This document shows positions 44,984 to 52,948 of a stretch of DNA of 64,000 nt, one piece after another (the stretch's first letter is position 1; each line of letters begins with the position of its first letter). The translations under genes and the position numbers were made by a program. This stretch comes from CBDCGV01 sp965216955 (GTDB lineage: Bacteria; Bacteroidota; Bacteroidia; Chitinophagales; JADIYW01), in assembly GCA_965216955.1 (NCBI GenBank), contig CBDCGV010000010.1, forward strand, positions 1 through 64,000. The letters are read 5' to 3'. Below the pieces are notes generated by a model. That model had not been told where the DNA came from. It saw only the letters and a program-made list of their open reading frames with translations, and did no database searches.

Positions 44984-45800
44984 AAAAAGGTTAGAATATT
45001 ACATAGAAAAGGAAATTGCCATAATACAGAAAGGGTTGGATGGTAGTAATATTGTTTGCTTGAATCCAGTGTATAAAGTAGAAATCTATAAGGAGGTTAA
45101 AGAGCTTATTGATAAGTCATTAGTATGGACCATAAATGAATTTTCGAATGAGTTAAAGGCTTTCATAGATAATGCAATTGATGATATTGAAATCAATGAA
45201 TTTCTAAGAACCAAACATTATGAGTGGAATGAACGATTTTCCATTTGTGATTACTCGGATACCTATAAGAAGTTTAGAGAAAGTGAGGGTTATTCTGAAG
45301 ACAATGAGTTTTATTTCTTTATGACAGCTCCATTGGACAACAATTTTGAATATGTGAATGAATTCCTTAAATCCAAAGACTTGTCTATTGACGATTTCAA
45401 AGAATGGCAAGATTGGATGGTAATGGAGGATTGCTACCTTAAAAAGGAGTTAGTTAGGAAAGGTATCTCCAAGGTAAATGAGATGCAAAGAGAAATAAGT
45501 GTGCCTTATAAAATTTTTAAATCAAAAGAAAGATATAAGAACTTTATTGAGTTAGTGGAAAATTTAGGATATACCAAGCTTGACGGTGGTGAATATGGAT
45601 TTAAAGCTGTGGCACATGCAATACGAGTAGTTGATAGTGATAAGAAATTTCTGTTTATTGAGAGATGTAGTTTAAAACGATATATAGAATTTCTAAATGA
45701 AGAATTCAACATGAATCAAAAGTACTTCGACAATCTATCAAAAAGCACCAATAGAGTAAATGGTGTTGAAAGTATGTTTGGGCTCATTTTTGGTATTTAA
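44976..45800 (+). CDS. Hypothetical protein overlapping the integrase
   Basis: A 274-residue protein that I do not recognise. It overlaps the integrase 3' end by 8 bp, so the two are translated together. Composition is rich in Glu, Lys, Asn, Tyr and Phe, largely helical in look, without membrane or signal segments. A C-terminal FGFKAVAHAIR-like block (YGFKAVAHAIRVVDSDKKFL) is the most conserved-looking part. Cotranslation with the integrase makes an accessory or regulatory role plausible but unproven. Confidence 0.75.
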   Translation: MDEKRLEYYIEKEIAIIQKGLDGSNIVCLNPVYKVEIYKEVKELIDKSLVWTINEFSNELKAFIDNAIDDIEINEFLRTKHYEWNERFSICDYSDTYKKFRESEGYSEDNEFYFFMTAPLDNNFEYVNEFLKSKDLSIDDFKEWQDWMVMEDCYLKKELVRKGISKVNEMQREISVPYKIFKSKERYKNFIELVENLGYTKLDGGEYGFKAVAHAIRVVDSDKKFLFIERCSLKRYIEFLNEEFNMNQKYFDNLSKSTNRVNGVESMFGLIFGI

Positions 45801-45817
45801 GCCTACTTTTTCTATTT

Positions 45818-45863
45818 CCGAACAAACCCGAATTTTATCCGAATTAAGTATGATATAGCTTTG
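45818..45863. promoter_or_regulatory. CCGAA iteron-like repeats with a -7 element
   Basis: CCGAA occurs three times at 45818-45822, 45828-45832 and 45839-45843, starting 10 and 11 bp apart, one helical turn each. TAGCTTTG at 45856-45863 matches TAnnTTTG and precedes the HTH gene by 24 bp. The phased copies look like a binding site for an element-encoded regulator or initiator. Confidence 0.5.
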
Positions 45864-45887
45864 TGTAAGCAAGTAAAACAATAGCTT

Positions 45888-46193
45888 ATGCAAGATGCAA
45901 AAATTACACAAGTATATGAGATTAGTCCAGAAGAACTGAAAACAGAAATTCTTTCTGGTGTCAGGAGAATATTATCAGAGTTTTTAGCAAAAGAATCCAG
46001 TAATCAAGACAGATTGTATAGCAGGCAAGAGGTTGCCAAAATGTTGAAGATTTCATTGCCTACGTTGAGGAACTATGTAAAGCGCGGACTAATTGAAGAG
46101 CATCGCATTGGTAAGCGAGTACTGTACAAAAGTTCAGATATAGAAGCTGCGGTAGTTAACCTGAAAAATAGAGGCAATGAGCTTGATGTATAA
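45888..46193 (+). CDS. Excisionase-like helix-turn-helix protein
   Basis: A 101-residue protein with a MerR/excisionase-type winged HTH in its C-terminal half: LYSRQEVAKMLKISLPTLRN, then YVKRGLIEEHRIGKRVLYKS. In Bacteroidota elements this kind of protein follows the integrase and acts as excisionase or transcription regulator. The N-terminal 40 residues are a helical extension. Phased CCGAA repeats and a -7 element precede it. Confidence 0.85.
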   Translation: MQDAKITQVYEISPEELKTEILSGVRRILSEFLAKESSNQDRLYSRQEVAKMLKISLPTLRNYVKRGLIEEHRIGKRVLYKSSDIEAAVVNLKNRGNELDV

Positions 46194-46262
46194 GGACGGC
46201 ACTATTTGTTATCAAGGAAAATACCTTTATCGAAGGAGATTAACTATTCTATCATATTGATA

Positions 46263-47162
46263 ATGATTAAGATGATAGACTTCCTAAAGATAGAAGGGGT
46301 GATTTCTGATGTAATAGGATACGAAAGTGAGCCTATAATGAGATTTGACACAGTGTTTATTCCACGCTATAACGATTTAGGAATATATATAGAACATAGA
46401 GCCTCTATAAATGGATTACTTGTAAAGCTTAGGTATGATAGAATAACTATAACAAACTCACTTCATAAGTATTGGAAAGGCAATAATTATAGCGACTTTA
46501 CTCATTCGGATATTACATCTTCTATTGAACGGCTTGAAGATTTATTTAAGATAAGAAGTGAGAATTTGCAGTTAAGAAGAATAGAAACAGGTGTAAATGT
46601 GGAGTTTAATACTGTTTCATTAGCACACACTCTATTTTCAAGTTATAAAAAGAATGATTTCTACCCTATGCGTAAAGGAAATAAAGTATATGGTAGGAAA
46701 TGTTCCTTGACAGAGTTTGAGTTAAAAGCCTATTACAAGAAGACAGAGATAATCTTGCATAATCCTTCAGAGCCTCCATCATCAAACATTAGCGATAATT
46801 TATTTAGAGTTGAAATGCCTATGCTAAAGATGAGGCCAATTAAAGGTGTAGTATCAAAATTGTCAGATTTAAAGAATAGGGAATCATTAAAGTACTTGGG
46901 AAATAGGATGATAAAGTATTTTGAAAAAATTGAAATGACAAAAGATTATGATTATAGCTCATTATCTGCAAATCGAATAGGATTGTTTTTCGCAGGAATA
47001 AACAATGATTATTGGAAGCAACTTAATATACATACACGTAAAAAGAATAGAACTGAATATCTAAGGATAAGAAAACAGCTTGATAAGCTATTAGAAGATG
47101 ATACACAAAAGCATCTTATTGAACTTATAAGGGATAAAGTAAATTATCTGGTTTATAATTAA
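46263..47162 (+). CDS. Rep-like protein (possible plasmid/phage replication initiator)
   Basis: A 299-residue protein from ATG 46263 (MIKMIDFLKIEGV); TTG 46206 and ATG 46272 are alternatives. Segments such as NSLHKYWKGNNYSDFTHSDI and LQLRRIETGVNVEF look like the replication initiators of filamentous phages and small plasmids (gene II/CRI-type), though the match is only by pattern. It follows an excisionase-like HTH and precedes an A-rich 147-bp gap, which would suit an origin. Function is tentative. Confidence 0.6.
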   Translation: MIKMIDFLKIEGVISDVIGYESEPIMRFDTVFIPRYNDLGIYIEHRASINGLLVKLRYDRITITNSLHKYWKGNNYSDFTHSDITSSIERLEDLFKIRSENLQLRRIETGVNVEFNTVSLAHTLFSSYKKNDFYPMRKGNKVYGRKCSLTEFELKAYYKKTEIILHNPSEPPSSNISDNLFRVEMPMLKMRPIKGVVSKLSDLKNRESLKYLGNRMIKYFEKIEMTKDYDYSSLSANRIGLFFAGINNDYWKQLNIHTRKKNRTEYLRIRKQLDKLLEDDTQKHLIELIRDKVNYLVYN

Positions 47163-47309
47163 TGATTTTCTCAACTTGTAGTATATGGGGAAAAAGGGGT
47201 ATAAAAAATAAAATAAAAGAGTAAGAATAAGGTAGAATGTAATAATGTAGGCACAAGGAAGAAAGTGGTAGAGATTGCTTAGATAAATAATGATTAATGA
47301 CAGAGAGGA

Positions 47310-47891
47310 ATGGCTAAGAGAAATAGAACAGAGAGAATAGAATTAGGGTATGCTATATGTGATAGATATGTGGAGGGAATATATACAATAGAGAGTGTAT
47401 GTAAGAGTTATGGGATTCCATATAGGACATTTATGTGTTGGGCTTCTCCAAGCTATGATAAGTTTATAGAGTTGGATAAGAAGCAACAGAAGAGAGTATT
47501 GAAGCAGGGTTATGTCGCAGAAGTCGCAGCTTCTTATAAAAAAGCAAAAGATAACTTTAGGAATGAGAATAGACGAAGACTGAAAGAGCATGCAAAAATC
47601 GGGTTGCTTAGGTTGGTAGAGGGCTATGAATATGAAGAAGTTACTACTGAAATAAAAATGGATAAAAAGGGTAATGCTACACCAGTAAGAATTAAGAAAA
47701 TAAAGAAGTATATGCCACCTAATGTAATGGCTGTAATATTCGCATTGAAGAATACCGACCCAGAAATTTTTTCAGAGACTTATAAAGCTGAACATTCAGG
47801 TGAAGTTGGAGTTAGGAATAAATTTGAAAATATGACGGACAAGGAATTAGCAGATTTTATAAATGAGACTAAACGGAAACTTGACTTATAA
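47310..47891 (+). CDS. Small-terminase-like/HTH protein
   Basis: A 193-residue protein. An N-terminal HTH-like region (YAICDRYVEGIYTIESVCKS then YGIPYRTFMCWASPSYDKF) is followed by a helical middle and the phrase YMPPNVMAVIFALKNTDPE. A YKAEHSGEVGV segment comes next. The PPN...IFALKN.DPE and EHSGEV pattern is typical of phage terminase small subunits and related DNA-binding proteins. No large terminase is present, so it may be a remnant or have been adopted as a regulator. Confidence 0.65.
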   Translation: MAKRNRTERIELGYAICDRYVEGIYTIESVCKSYGIPYRTFMCWASPSYDKFIELDKKQQKRVLKQGYVAEVAASYKKAKDNFRNENRRRLKEHAKIGLLRLVEGYEYEEVTTEIKMDKKGNATPVRIKKIKKYMPPNVMAVIFALKNTDPEIFSETYKAEHSGEVGVRNKFENMTDKELADFINETKRKLDL

Positions 47892-47936
47892 TTAGTACAT
47901 TAGATGTAGAGTCACATACGAGCATAATGAACTGCT

Positions 47937-48461
47937 ATGAAACTAATTGAATCTTTTGAACCTGTTATTACTAAAGAATGTAAAGTGTTAATTCTTGGCA
48001 CTATGCCTGGTCCAGAATCTTTAAGGAAGTCTCAATATTACGGTAGCCCAAAGAATTATTTTTGGGATATTATGTTTAGAATCTTCAAGAGAGATTGGGG
48101 TAAGTTTAATTATATAGACGATAAGGTTAGTTATGACGAGAAAAAGAATATACTACTGGAGAACAAGGTTGGACTGTGGGATGTTATAGACAGTTGTGAA
48201 AGAGAAGGAAGTAGTGACAAAAATATTATCAATGAGAAGTTAAATGATTTTAATACGTTCTTTAAGAGATACAGTTCAATTGATAAGGTAATTTTCAATG
48301 GCAAGGGTAATTCAAAAAAGAGCGCTTACGGGTACTATATTAAAGAATACATGGAATTGACAAAAAGAAAGCAAGTGTGGCGTCTAAACTCAACAAGCTC
48401 ACAAAACCCCAATAATCCATTTTATATATTAAATGAATGGAATGATGCACTAAGTAATTAA
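47937..48461 (+). CDS. Family 6 uracil/hypoxanthine-DNA-glycosylase homologue
   Basis: A 174-residue member of the UDG superfamily, closest in pattern to family 6 (hypoxanthine-DNA glycosylase). It shows LILGTMPGPESLRKSQYY (18-35), with water-activation/binding motif GTMPG, then PKNYFW (38-43) where Asn40 is the expected catalytic residue, and LNSTSSQNPN (150-159) in place of the usual LPSTSPAN-like loop. It would remove a damaged or modified base, leaving an abasic site. The gene ends 8 bp before a protein with two nuclease-like motifs, suggesting a coupled defence or repair function. Confidence 0.8.
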   Translation: MKLIESFEPVITKECKVLILGTMPGPESLRKSQYYGSPKNYFWDIMFRIFKRDWGKFNYIDDKVSYDEKKNILLENKVGLWDVIDSCEREGSSDKNIINEKLNDFNTFFKRYSSIDKVIFNGKGNSKKSAYGYYIKEYMELTKRKQVWRLNSTSSQNPNNPFYILNEWNDALSN

Positions 48462-48469
48462 TCCTTGGA

Positions 48470-49918
48470 ATGAATTTTATAAGAGAGATTGCAATTAGGT
48501 TTTCTAACAGACAGGTCAAAGTAACAATTGACCCACTCTTACTTGGGCATTTAGATACACCAGATACAACCACTACAGATAGGGTTGTTAGCTTTAATCT
48601 ATATCGGTTAATCTATAATATTGGTACTATCCAAACACGAAGATTTGCTCCGTCAAATAGAAATAAATTTATGGACTATGCAGACCTTGTTGAAAAAATA
48701 TATAGTAACACGAATGAGTTTAGGATTAAGATTAATGAAATAAGAGATAAAAATGGGTCTGAGGTATTAAAGGATATCTCTGAAGATTTTGGGGTTGGAA
48801 TATCAATCGTTATTGCAGAAAAATTATTTAACATTAGACCCTCTACGATTCAGAGAATATATGGCACTAAGAAAAGACCTGATTGGAGATGTCAAACAAT
48901 TGATAACAGAATATTAGTTGTTGAGAGTAAAGGCTCTACAAGTTCTTCAACTTCAAACCGCCAAACTGGAAATGCAATAATACAGAAAGGTAAAGTACGG
49001 GGAGACGTAAAAGTGGCATCTTTAACATTGTTGAATGAAAATACTATGAGTGAAAATAGGTTTCTTGACCCACCAATAGAAAATTCAGATAAGGACCCAG
49101 AAATGGAAAACAATATATTAAGGGCAGGGCATTATGCTTCTGTTTTTAGTTTTTTAGGGAACAGTAAGTTAAGTCGTTACTATTCATCTATGAGAAAACG
49201 CTTAAAAGGTTCTATCAGCATTAACGAGCAAAATACTAAAAACCAAACGTTCAATGAGTTAAGGTTGTCAGATCCAATTGTGGATTTTAACGGCAATGAG
49301 TTTGTAGGGAGATTTGTAAAACTAAGTGATGGAAAGTATTTTTTCAGCGGTGTTGATAAGGAGCTACTGTCTTATGAAGGGTTCATTAGCTTCAATGAAT
49401 ATACTGAAGAACTAAACATCTCCTTTGAAGGAAATAACTACATCCTTTTTAGAGATGGAGTTTTAATTATTGAAATTGATAATATTAACCAATTCGCTAA
49501 TATAATAGCCCCCTCAAATGTAAGAGTATATCAAGACAAGATGACAATAAGTGATGTTGATGAAATGAATGAATTATCACTAAAAAAGTATATCATATAT
49601 ATGCTCCAGAAAGATGATTTTGAAAATATTAGAGAGGATGATTCTCAACGTGATTTTAAGGCAGATATAACAGCTTCAAAGAATGATGAAGAATATTGGT
49701 TTGAACTTAAGTTGTTTAAATCAAAAAAAATTGGACAAGACAAAATAGAGAGCATTGCCTCTAATTATTCAAGACTCAATGAGCAAATAAAGTATATTTT
49801 AATTACAAACAGTGAGGTGGTGAGTAATGATGAACTTGATATTCCTTTTGTTATTGTAGATAGAGTAAAGCTTAAAGAACTATTTCAGACAAGAAGGCGC
49901 ATAAGTGACTTTCTGTAG
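48470..49918 (+). CDS. Protein with two PD-(D/E)xK-like motifs, linked to a glycosylase
   Basis: A 482-residue protein that I do not recognise as a named family. Residues 137-154 show PD..ESK (RPDWR, then ILVVESKG: Asp138, Glu152, Lys154). Residues 399-414 show a second KADI...FELK set (Asp399, Glu412, Lys414) like the Mrr/restriction-endonuclease fold. The middle (about 185-385) is unclassified. No HTH is seen. It follows the glycosylase gene by 8 bp in one apparent operon. Nuclease activity is inferred from motifs only; one of the two sites could be degenerate. Confidence 0.7.
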   Translation: MNFIREIAIRFSNRQVKVTIDPLLLGHLDTPDTTTTDRVVSFNLYRLIYNIGTIQTRRFAPSNRNKFMDYADLVEKIYSNTNEFRIKINEIRDKNGSEVLKDISEDFGVGISIVIAEKLFNIRPSTIQRIYGTKKRPDWRCQTIDNRILVVESKGSTSSSTSNRQTGNAIIQKGKVRGDVKVASLTLLNENTMSENRFLDPPIENSDKDPEMENNILRAGHYASVFSFLGNSKLSRYYSSMRKRLKGSISINEQNTKNQTFNELRLSDPIVDFNGNEFVGRFVKLSDGKYFFSGVDKELLSYEGFISFNEYTEELNISFEGNNYILFRDGVLIIEIDNINQFANIIAPSNVRVYQDKMTISDVDEMNELSLKKYIIYMLQKDDFENIREDDSQRDFKADITASKNDEEYWFELKLFKSKKIGQDKIESIASNYSRLNEQIKYILITNSEVVSNDELDIPFVIVDRVKLKELFQTRRRISDFL

Positions 49919-49980
49919 TTAGTATATCTGAATTTTAATGCTATACAAAGTCAGATAATCCATAGTTTTACAATAAATAC

Positions 49981-50469
49981 ATGGATTATAGAAAATACCA
50001 ATTATACAGCATTGGTTATGGCAACAGACGAATAGCAGACTTCCTTTCGTTATTAGAGAAACACCAGATAGAAGTATTAGTAGATGTGCGTTCTTACCCT
50101 GACAAGGCTTACATATCACATTATCGGAGAAAGTACCTTAAAGAGCATTTAAACAGCTTAGAAGTTGAATATGAGTTTATGGGTGATAAGTTGGGTGGTA
50201 TGCCTGATGACCCTACCTGCTATGTTGATGATGAAGTGAATTATGAACTCACCATGCAAACCGATTTTTTCAAGAATGGTATTAGAGAATTACTGCGATT
50301 GGCTGAAGGAAAGAACTTAGTGTATATGTGTGCAGAAATGGATGAGAACAGATGCCATAGAAAACATTTAGTTGCTAAGTATCTGGAAGCTGAATATAAT
50401 ATCAAAACCCATCACATCAATAAACATGGTCAAATAACGCAAGTCATTGATTTATTTAGTTCTATGTAA
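49981..50469 (+). CDS. DUF488 family protein
   Basis: A 162-residue DUF488 protein. It has LYSIGYGNRRIADFLSLLEK near the start, VDVRSYPDKAYISHYRRKYL, and the signature CAEMDENRCHRKHLVAKYL with conserved Cys and His. Members are frequent in genomic islands and near DNA-processing genes, but a reaction has not been established. It lies 62 bp after the dual-motif nuclease gene, on the same strand, and could belong to the same defence module. Confidence 0.85.
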   Translation: MDYRKYQLYSIGYGNRRIADFLSLLEKHQIEVLVDVRSYPDKAYISHYRRKYLKEHLNSLEVEYEFMGDKLGGMPDDPTCYVDDEVNYELTMQTDFFKNGIRELLRLAEGKNLVYMCAEMDENRCHRKHLVAKYLEAEYNIKTHHINKHGQITQVIDLFSSM

Positions 50470-50513
50470 ACATTTTACAAACATCCCTTTATAAAAAGTT
50501 ACTAATTGCATAG

Positions 50514-50547
50514 ATTTACAATTACACACAAATAATTGATTGTAAAT
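50514..50547. promoter_or_regulatory. 34-bp inverted repeat over the recombinase start
   Basis: ATTTACAAT (50514-50522) and ATTGTAAAT (50539-50547) are perfect 9-bp arms around a 16-bp spacer; the right arm covers the start codon at 50546. A 34-bp imperfect dyad is the size of resolvase binding sites, so autoregulation by the recombinase is a plausible reading. Confidence 0.4.
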
Positions 50548-51214
50548 GAGTTACGTAGCATATTGTAGGGTGTCAACTGCCAAACAAGGTAAATCGGGCT
50601 TAGGATTGGAAGCCCAAAGACAAGCTATTAGAAAATACTTGAAAGGTCAAGAGCCTGTGAAGGAATTTACTGATGTTGAGAGTGGAACGAAAAAGGGCAA
50701 TAATCGGGGACAGTTAAGACAAGCAATTGACTTTTGTAAAAGGGAAAACTCAAAACTGGTCATTGCTAAATTGGACAGGTTGTCCAGAAACGTATCATTT
50801 ATATCACAGTTGATAGAAAGCGACATTGATTTTGTGGCTTGTGATATGGAGCACGCCAATAAGTTTACCATTCACATATTTGCAGCCTTAGCTGAGCAGG
50901 AAGCAGATTTAATCAGTCAGCGTACTAAAGCTGCTTTAAAGGAATTGAAGCGGAAAGGTATAAAATTAGGTACGCCAGAGAATTTGACAACCGAAGCTAT
51001 TCAAAGAGGGTTAGAAGTTAGAAAGGCTAATGCTGCTAATAATGAGAATAACCGTAAGGCAACGGCTTTGATTTGCTCATTGAGGAATGAGAGGCTTAGT
51101 TTTTATGGGATTAGTAAGAAATTAAATATGTTGAATTTTAAAACACGTAGAGATAAAAAATTCACACCTACACAAGTTAAGAGATTATTTGAACGTAGTA
51201 TCGTGAGTAAATGA
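50546..51214 (+). CDS. Serine recombinase (resolvase/invertase family)
   Basis: A 222-residue small serine recombinase. The catalytic domain starts YVAYCRVSTAKQGKSGLGLE with Arg8 and nucleophile Ser10, followed by KLDRLSRN and the E-helix region FTIHIFAALAEQEADLISQR. The C-terminal part (LEVRKANAANNENNRKATAL and later) carries a weak HTH of the recombinase type. It is a second recombinase next to the tyrosine integrase; resolvase, invertase or transposition functions cannot be separated by sequence. Confidence 0.9.
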   Translation: MSYVAYCRVSTAKQGKSGLGLEAQRQAIRKYLKGQEPVKEFTDVESGTKKGNNRGQLRQAIDFCKRENSKLVIAKLDRLSRNVSFISQLIESDIDFVACDMEHANKFTIHIFAALAEQEADLISQRTKAALKELKRKGIKLGTPENLTTEAIQRGLEVRKANAANNENNRKATALICSLRNERLSFYGISKKLNMLNFKTRRDKKFTPTQVKRLFERSIVSK

Positions 51215-51304
51215 AACTAATAAAGTAACTTTACAACAGAAATAAAAGATATATAAGAGTAGGAAGAATTTAATATAACATAGAAAGCGTTAGCTATTTC
51301 ATCA

Positions 51305-51441
51305 TGTAGTTGAAAACTGGTAATTTTTAATTGATGCAGAGAGAAATAGACTGATGCTCACGTTTTGGCGTGGGCTTAGTTTATCTGCATCAGGGTATAC
51401 CAGTACCTCAACTACAGAAGGCTTTGTCCCACGCTTTTTTT
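51305..51441 (+). ncRNA. 112-nt imperfect hairpin with alternative terminator pairing
   Basis: Five nested stems between 51305 and 51416 give 40 base pairs: TGTAGTTGA (51305-51313)/TCAACTACA (51408-51416), ACTGGTA/TACCAGT, TGATGCAG/CTGCATCA, ATAGACTGA/TTAGTTTAT (two G-U), and GCTCACG/CGTGGGC (one G-U) with loop TTTTGG. GCGTGGG (51368-51374) can alternatively pair with CCCACGC (51428-51434), which is followed by seven Ts. It lies between the recombinase and the membrane-protein gene. Whether it is an RNA, a leader switch or a DNA structure cannot be told from one sequence. Confidence 0.55.
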
Positions 51442-51492
51442 ATTCACTTAAATAAGCCTTTTAGGGACTGGAGGCAATAAACAAACAGTTCT

Positions 51493-52635
51493 ATGAAAAA
51501 AGTTTTCAGTTACATTTTAGGTAGTCTATTCGTTTTAATAGGCATAGCATTCATTACAGAAAATTCAATATTGGGTGGCTTGCTTACTACCATAGGGGGA
51601 TTATTTGTAATACCTCCACTCAAAGAAAAAATAAAGAGCAAGTATCCAATATGGAATAACAGTAAAGTAAGTTTACCAATAACCATTGGTATTTTTTTAA
51701 TTGGCTGTTTTATAGGTATTGGAGAGATGGATGCTGATGCTGACAAAATTGGTGACAACAAGAATAAAAGTAAAAATGAGGGCAAAGAACTATATCAGTC
51801 TTACATTGAAAAGATGGAAAGCGATGTTGCGAACCTTCAAGAGGATAGAAAAGCATATAGGGCAAAAGCCTTAGAAGAGTTAAAGGAGAATGAGGTGTAC
51901 ATTGACTTGGTCACAAATAAAACAGTATCGGCTAAGCATTTACCTATTTTCCATGCCATAGCAGACGGAGTAAGTAATATAACTAACGATAGAAAGTTTG
52001 CCATAAATGAGAAGTCGCTTAATACATTAGAAAAATTGGAGAACAAAGAAGAAGCGTTGGGGTTTGCCTTGACAATAATTAGTTTGTCAATATCATCAAA
52101 TGGAGGCATACCGAAAGAGGCGATTGAAGTCTTTGAGAGATATAAGAATAGGTATAGGTTATATGGTGTAAAAGGCATCGTTGTTGATGGCAATCAGGAA
52201 AGTATAAAATATGATTATGACCTCACACCTATATTCTGCTTGTTAGAACCCCAAAACAAAAGTTTTTTAAACGCAGTATATGAAGCAAAGGATAAAGGGA
52301 TTACAGATTGGTCAGAGAATGCAGAGGATTTGAAGTACCCTCATGTAAGTAATGCTAAAGAGTATGGAAAGTATATGTTGTCCACTAACCCATATAGCAA
52401 AATCCTACCTAAAGGTATCAACGCCAATTTTTGGAATGAATATGACCCAATTGTAAGAGAAAGAGCCTTGGAGATGTTTCTTAGAAAAGATTGTAATGGG
52501 CTTCAAAAAGAGTTTAATACAACAGCTAATCATTTGGAGGTGCGACAAAAAACTGGTAAGGATGGAAGTCGAAATCTTAGCCACATGAATTTCTTAGATA
52601 CCCAACTGAAAAAATTGGGCTGTTATAAAGATTAG
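51493..52635 (+). CDS. Membrane protein of unknown function
   Basis: A 380-residue protein with three N-terminal hydrophobic segments (about 5-21, 25-43 and 60-78). A charged, probably coiled-coil stretch follows (about 95-130), then a soluble domain to the C-terminus (with LPIFHAIADGVSNI, PEA-type helices, and ending NHLEVRQKTGKDGSRNLSHM). I do not recognise it. A membrane-anchored protein in a defence-rich element, downstream of an unusual hairpin, could be an abortive-infection effector, but this is speculation. It has its own space and no overlap with neighbours. Confidence 0.7.
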   Translation: MKKVFSYILGSLFVLIGIAFITENSILGGLLTTIGGLFVIPPLKEKIKSKYPIWNNSKVSLPITIGIFLIGCFIGIGEMDADADKIGDNKNKSKNEGKELYQSYIEKMESDVANLQEDRKAYRAKALEELKENEVYIDLVTNKTVSAKHLPIFHAIADGVSNITNDRKFAINEKSLNTLEKLENKEEALGFALTIISLSISSNGGIPKEAIEVFERYKNRYRLYGVKGIVVDGNQESIKYDYDLTPIFCLLEPQNKSFLNAVYEAKDKGITDWSENAEDLKYPHVSNAKEYGKYMLSTNPYSKILPKGINANFWNEYDPIVRERALEMFLRKDCNGLQKEFNTTANHLEVRQKTGKDGSRNLSHMNFLDTQLKKLGCYKD

Positions 52636-52699
52636 GAGGATATTAAAAGCCATCAACATTTGTCTGTAATGTTTGTCACACTTAAGTTACAAGGTTTGT

Positions 52700-52707
52700 T
52701 ATATTTG
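52700..52707 (+). promoter_or_regulatory. -7 element TATATTTG for the restriction operon
   Basis: TATATTTG matches TAnnTTTG perfectly, 28 bp before the ATG of the XRE regulator. A TTTG is at 52672-52675, 24 bp upstream instead of 19. The position favours the later start of the regulator (52736). Confidence 0.5.
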
Positions 52708-52735
52708 TTCTATTGAAAATTCTATAAGGCAAGTG

Positions 52736-52948
52736 ATGGATGTTCCCAAGAAAGGTGTTGGAGAAATTCTGAAAACGTTAAGACTACAAAGAAACTTAAC
52801 TCAAGAAGAATTAGCCGAGAAGGTTGGTAAGCACCGCAGTTATATTGGTAGAATTGAAACGAAAGACGGAGAGAATATAAAAATCCAAACACTTGTAGAA
52901 ATCGTAGAGAAAGGTTTGAATGGAAAAGTAAAAATAGAACTTAAGTAG
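52736..52948 (+). CDS. XRE-family regulator of the type I restriction operon
   Basis: A 70-residue Cro/CI-type HTH protein (VGEILKTLRLQRNLTQEELA then EKVGKHRSYIGRIETKDGEN). I prefer ATG 52736 (MDVPKK), since the perfect -7 element at 52700 lies inside the longer frame that would start at 52673. The TAG stop overlaps the hsdR GTG by one base. Its position at the head of hsdR-hsdM-hsdS resembles a controller (C) protein that delays restriction after entry into a new host. Confidence 0.85.
   Translation: MDVPKKGVGEILKTLRLQRNLTQEELAEKVGKHRSYIGRIETKDGENIKIQTLVEIVEKGLNGKVKIELK

Noticed and set aside
51305..51441. Retron msr-msd or CRISPR array
   Set aside because: No reverse transcriptase or cas gene is present in the window, and the sequence is a single nested hairpin rather than repeats with spacers.
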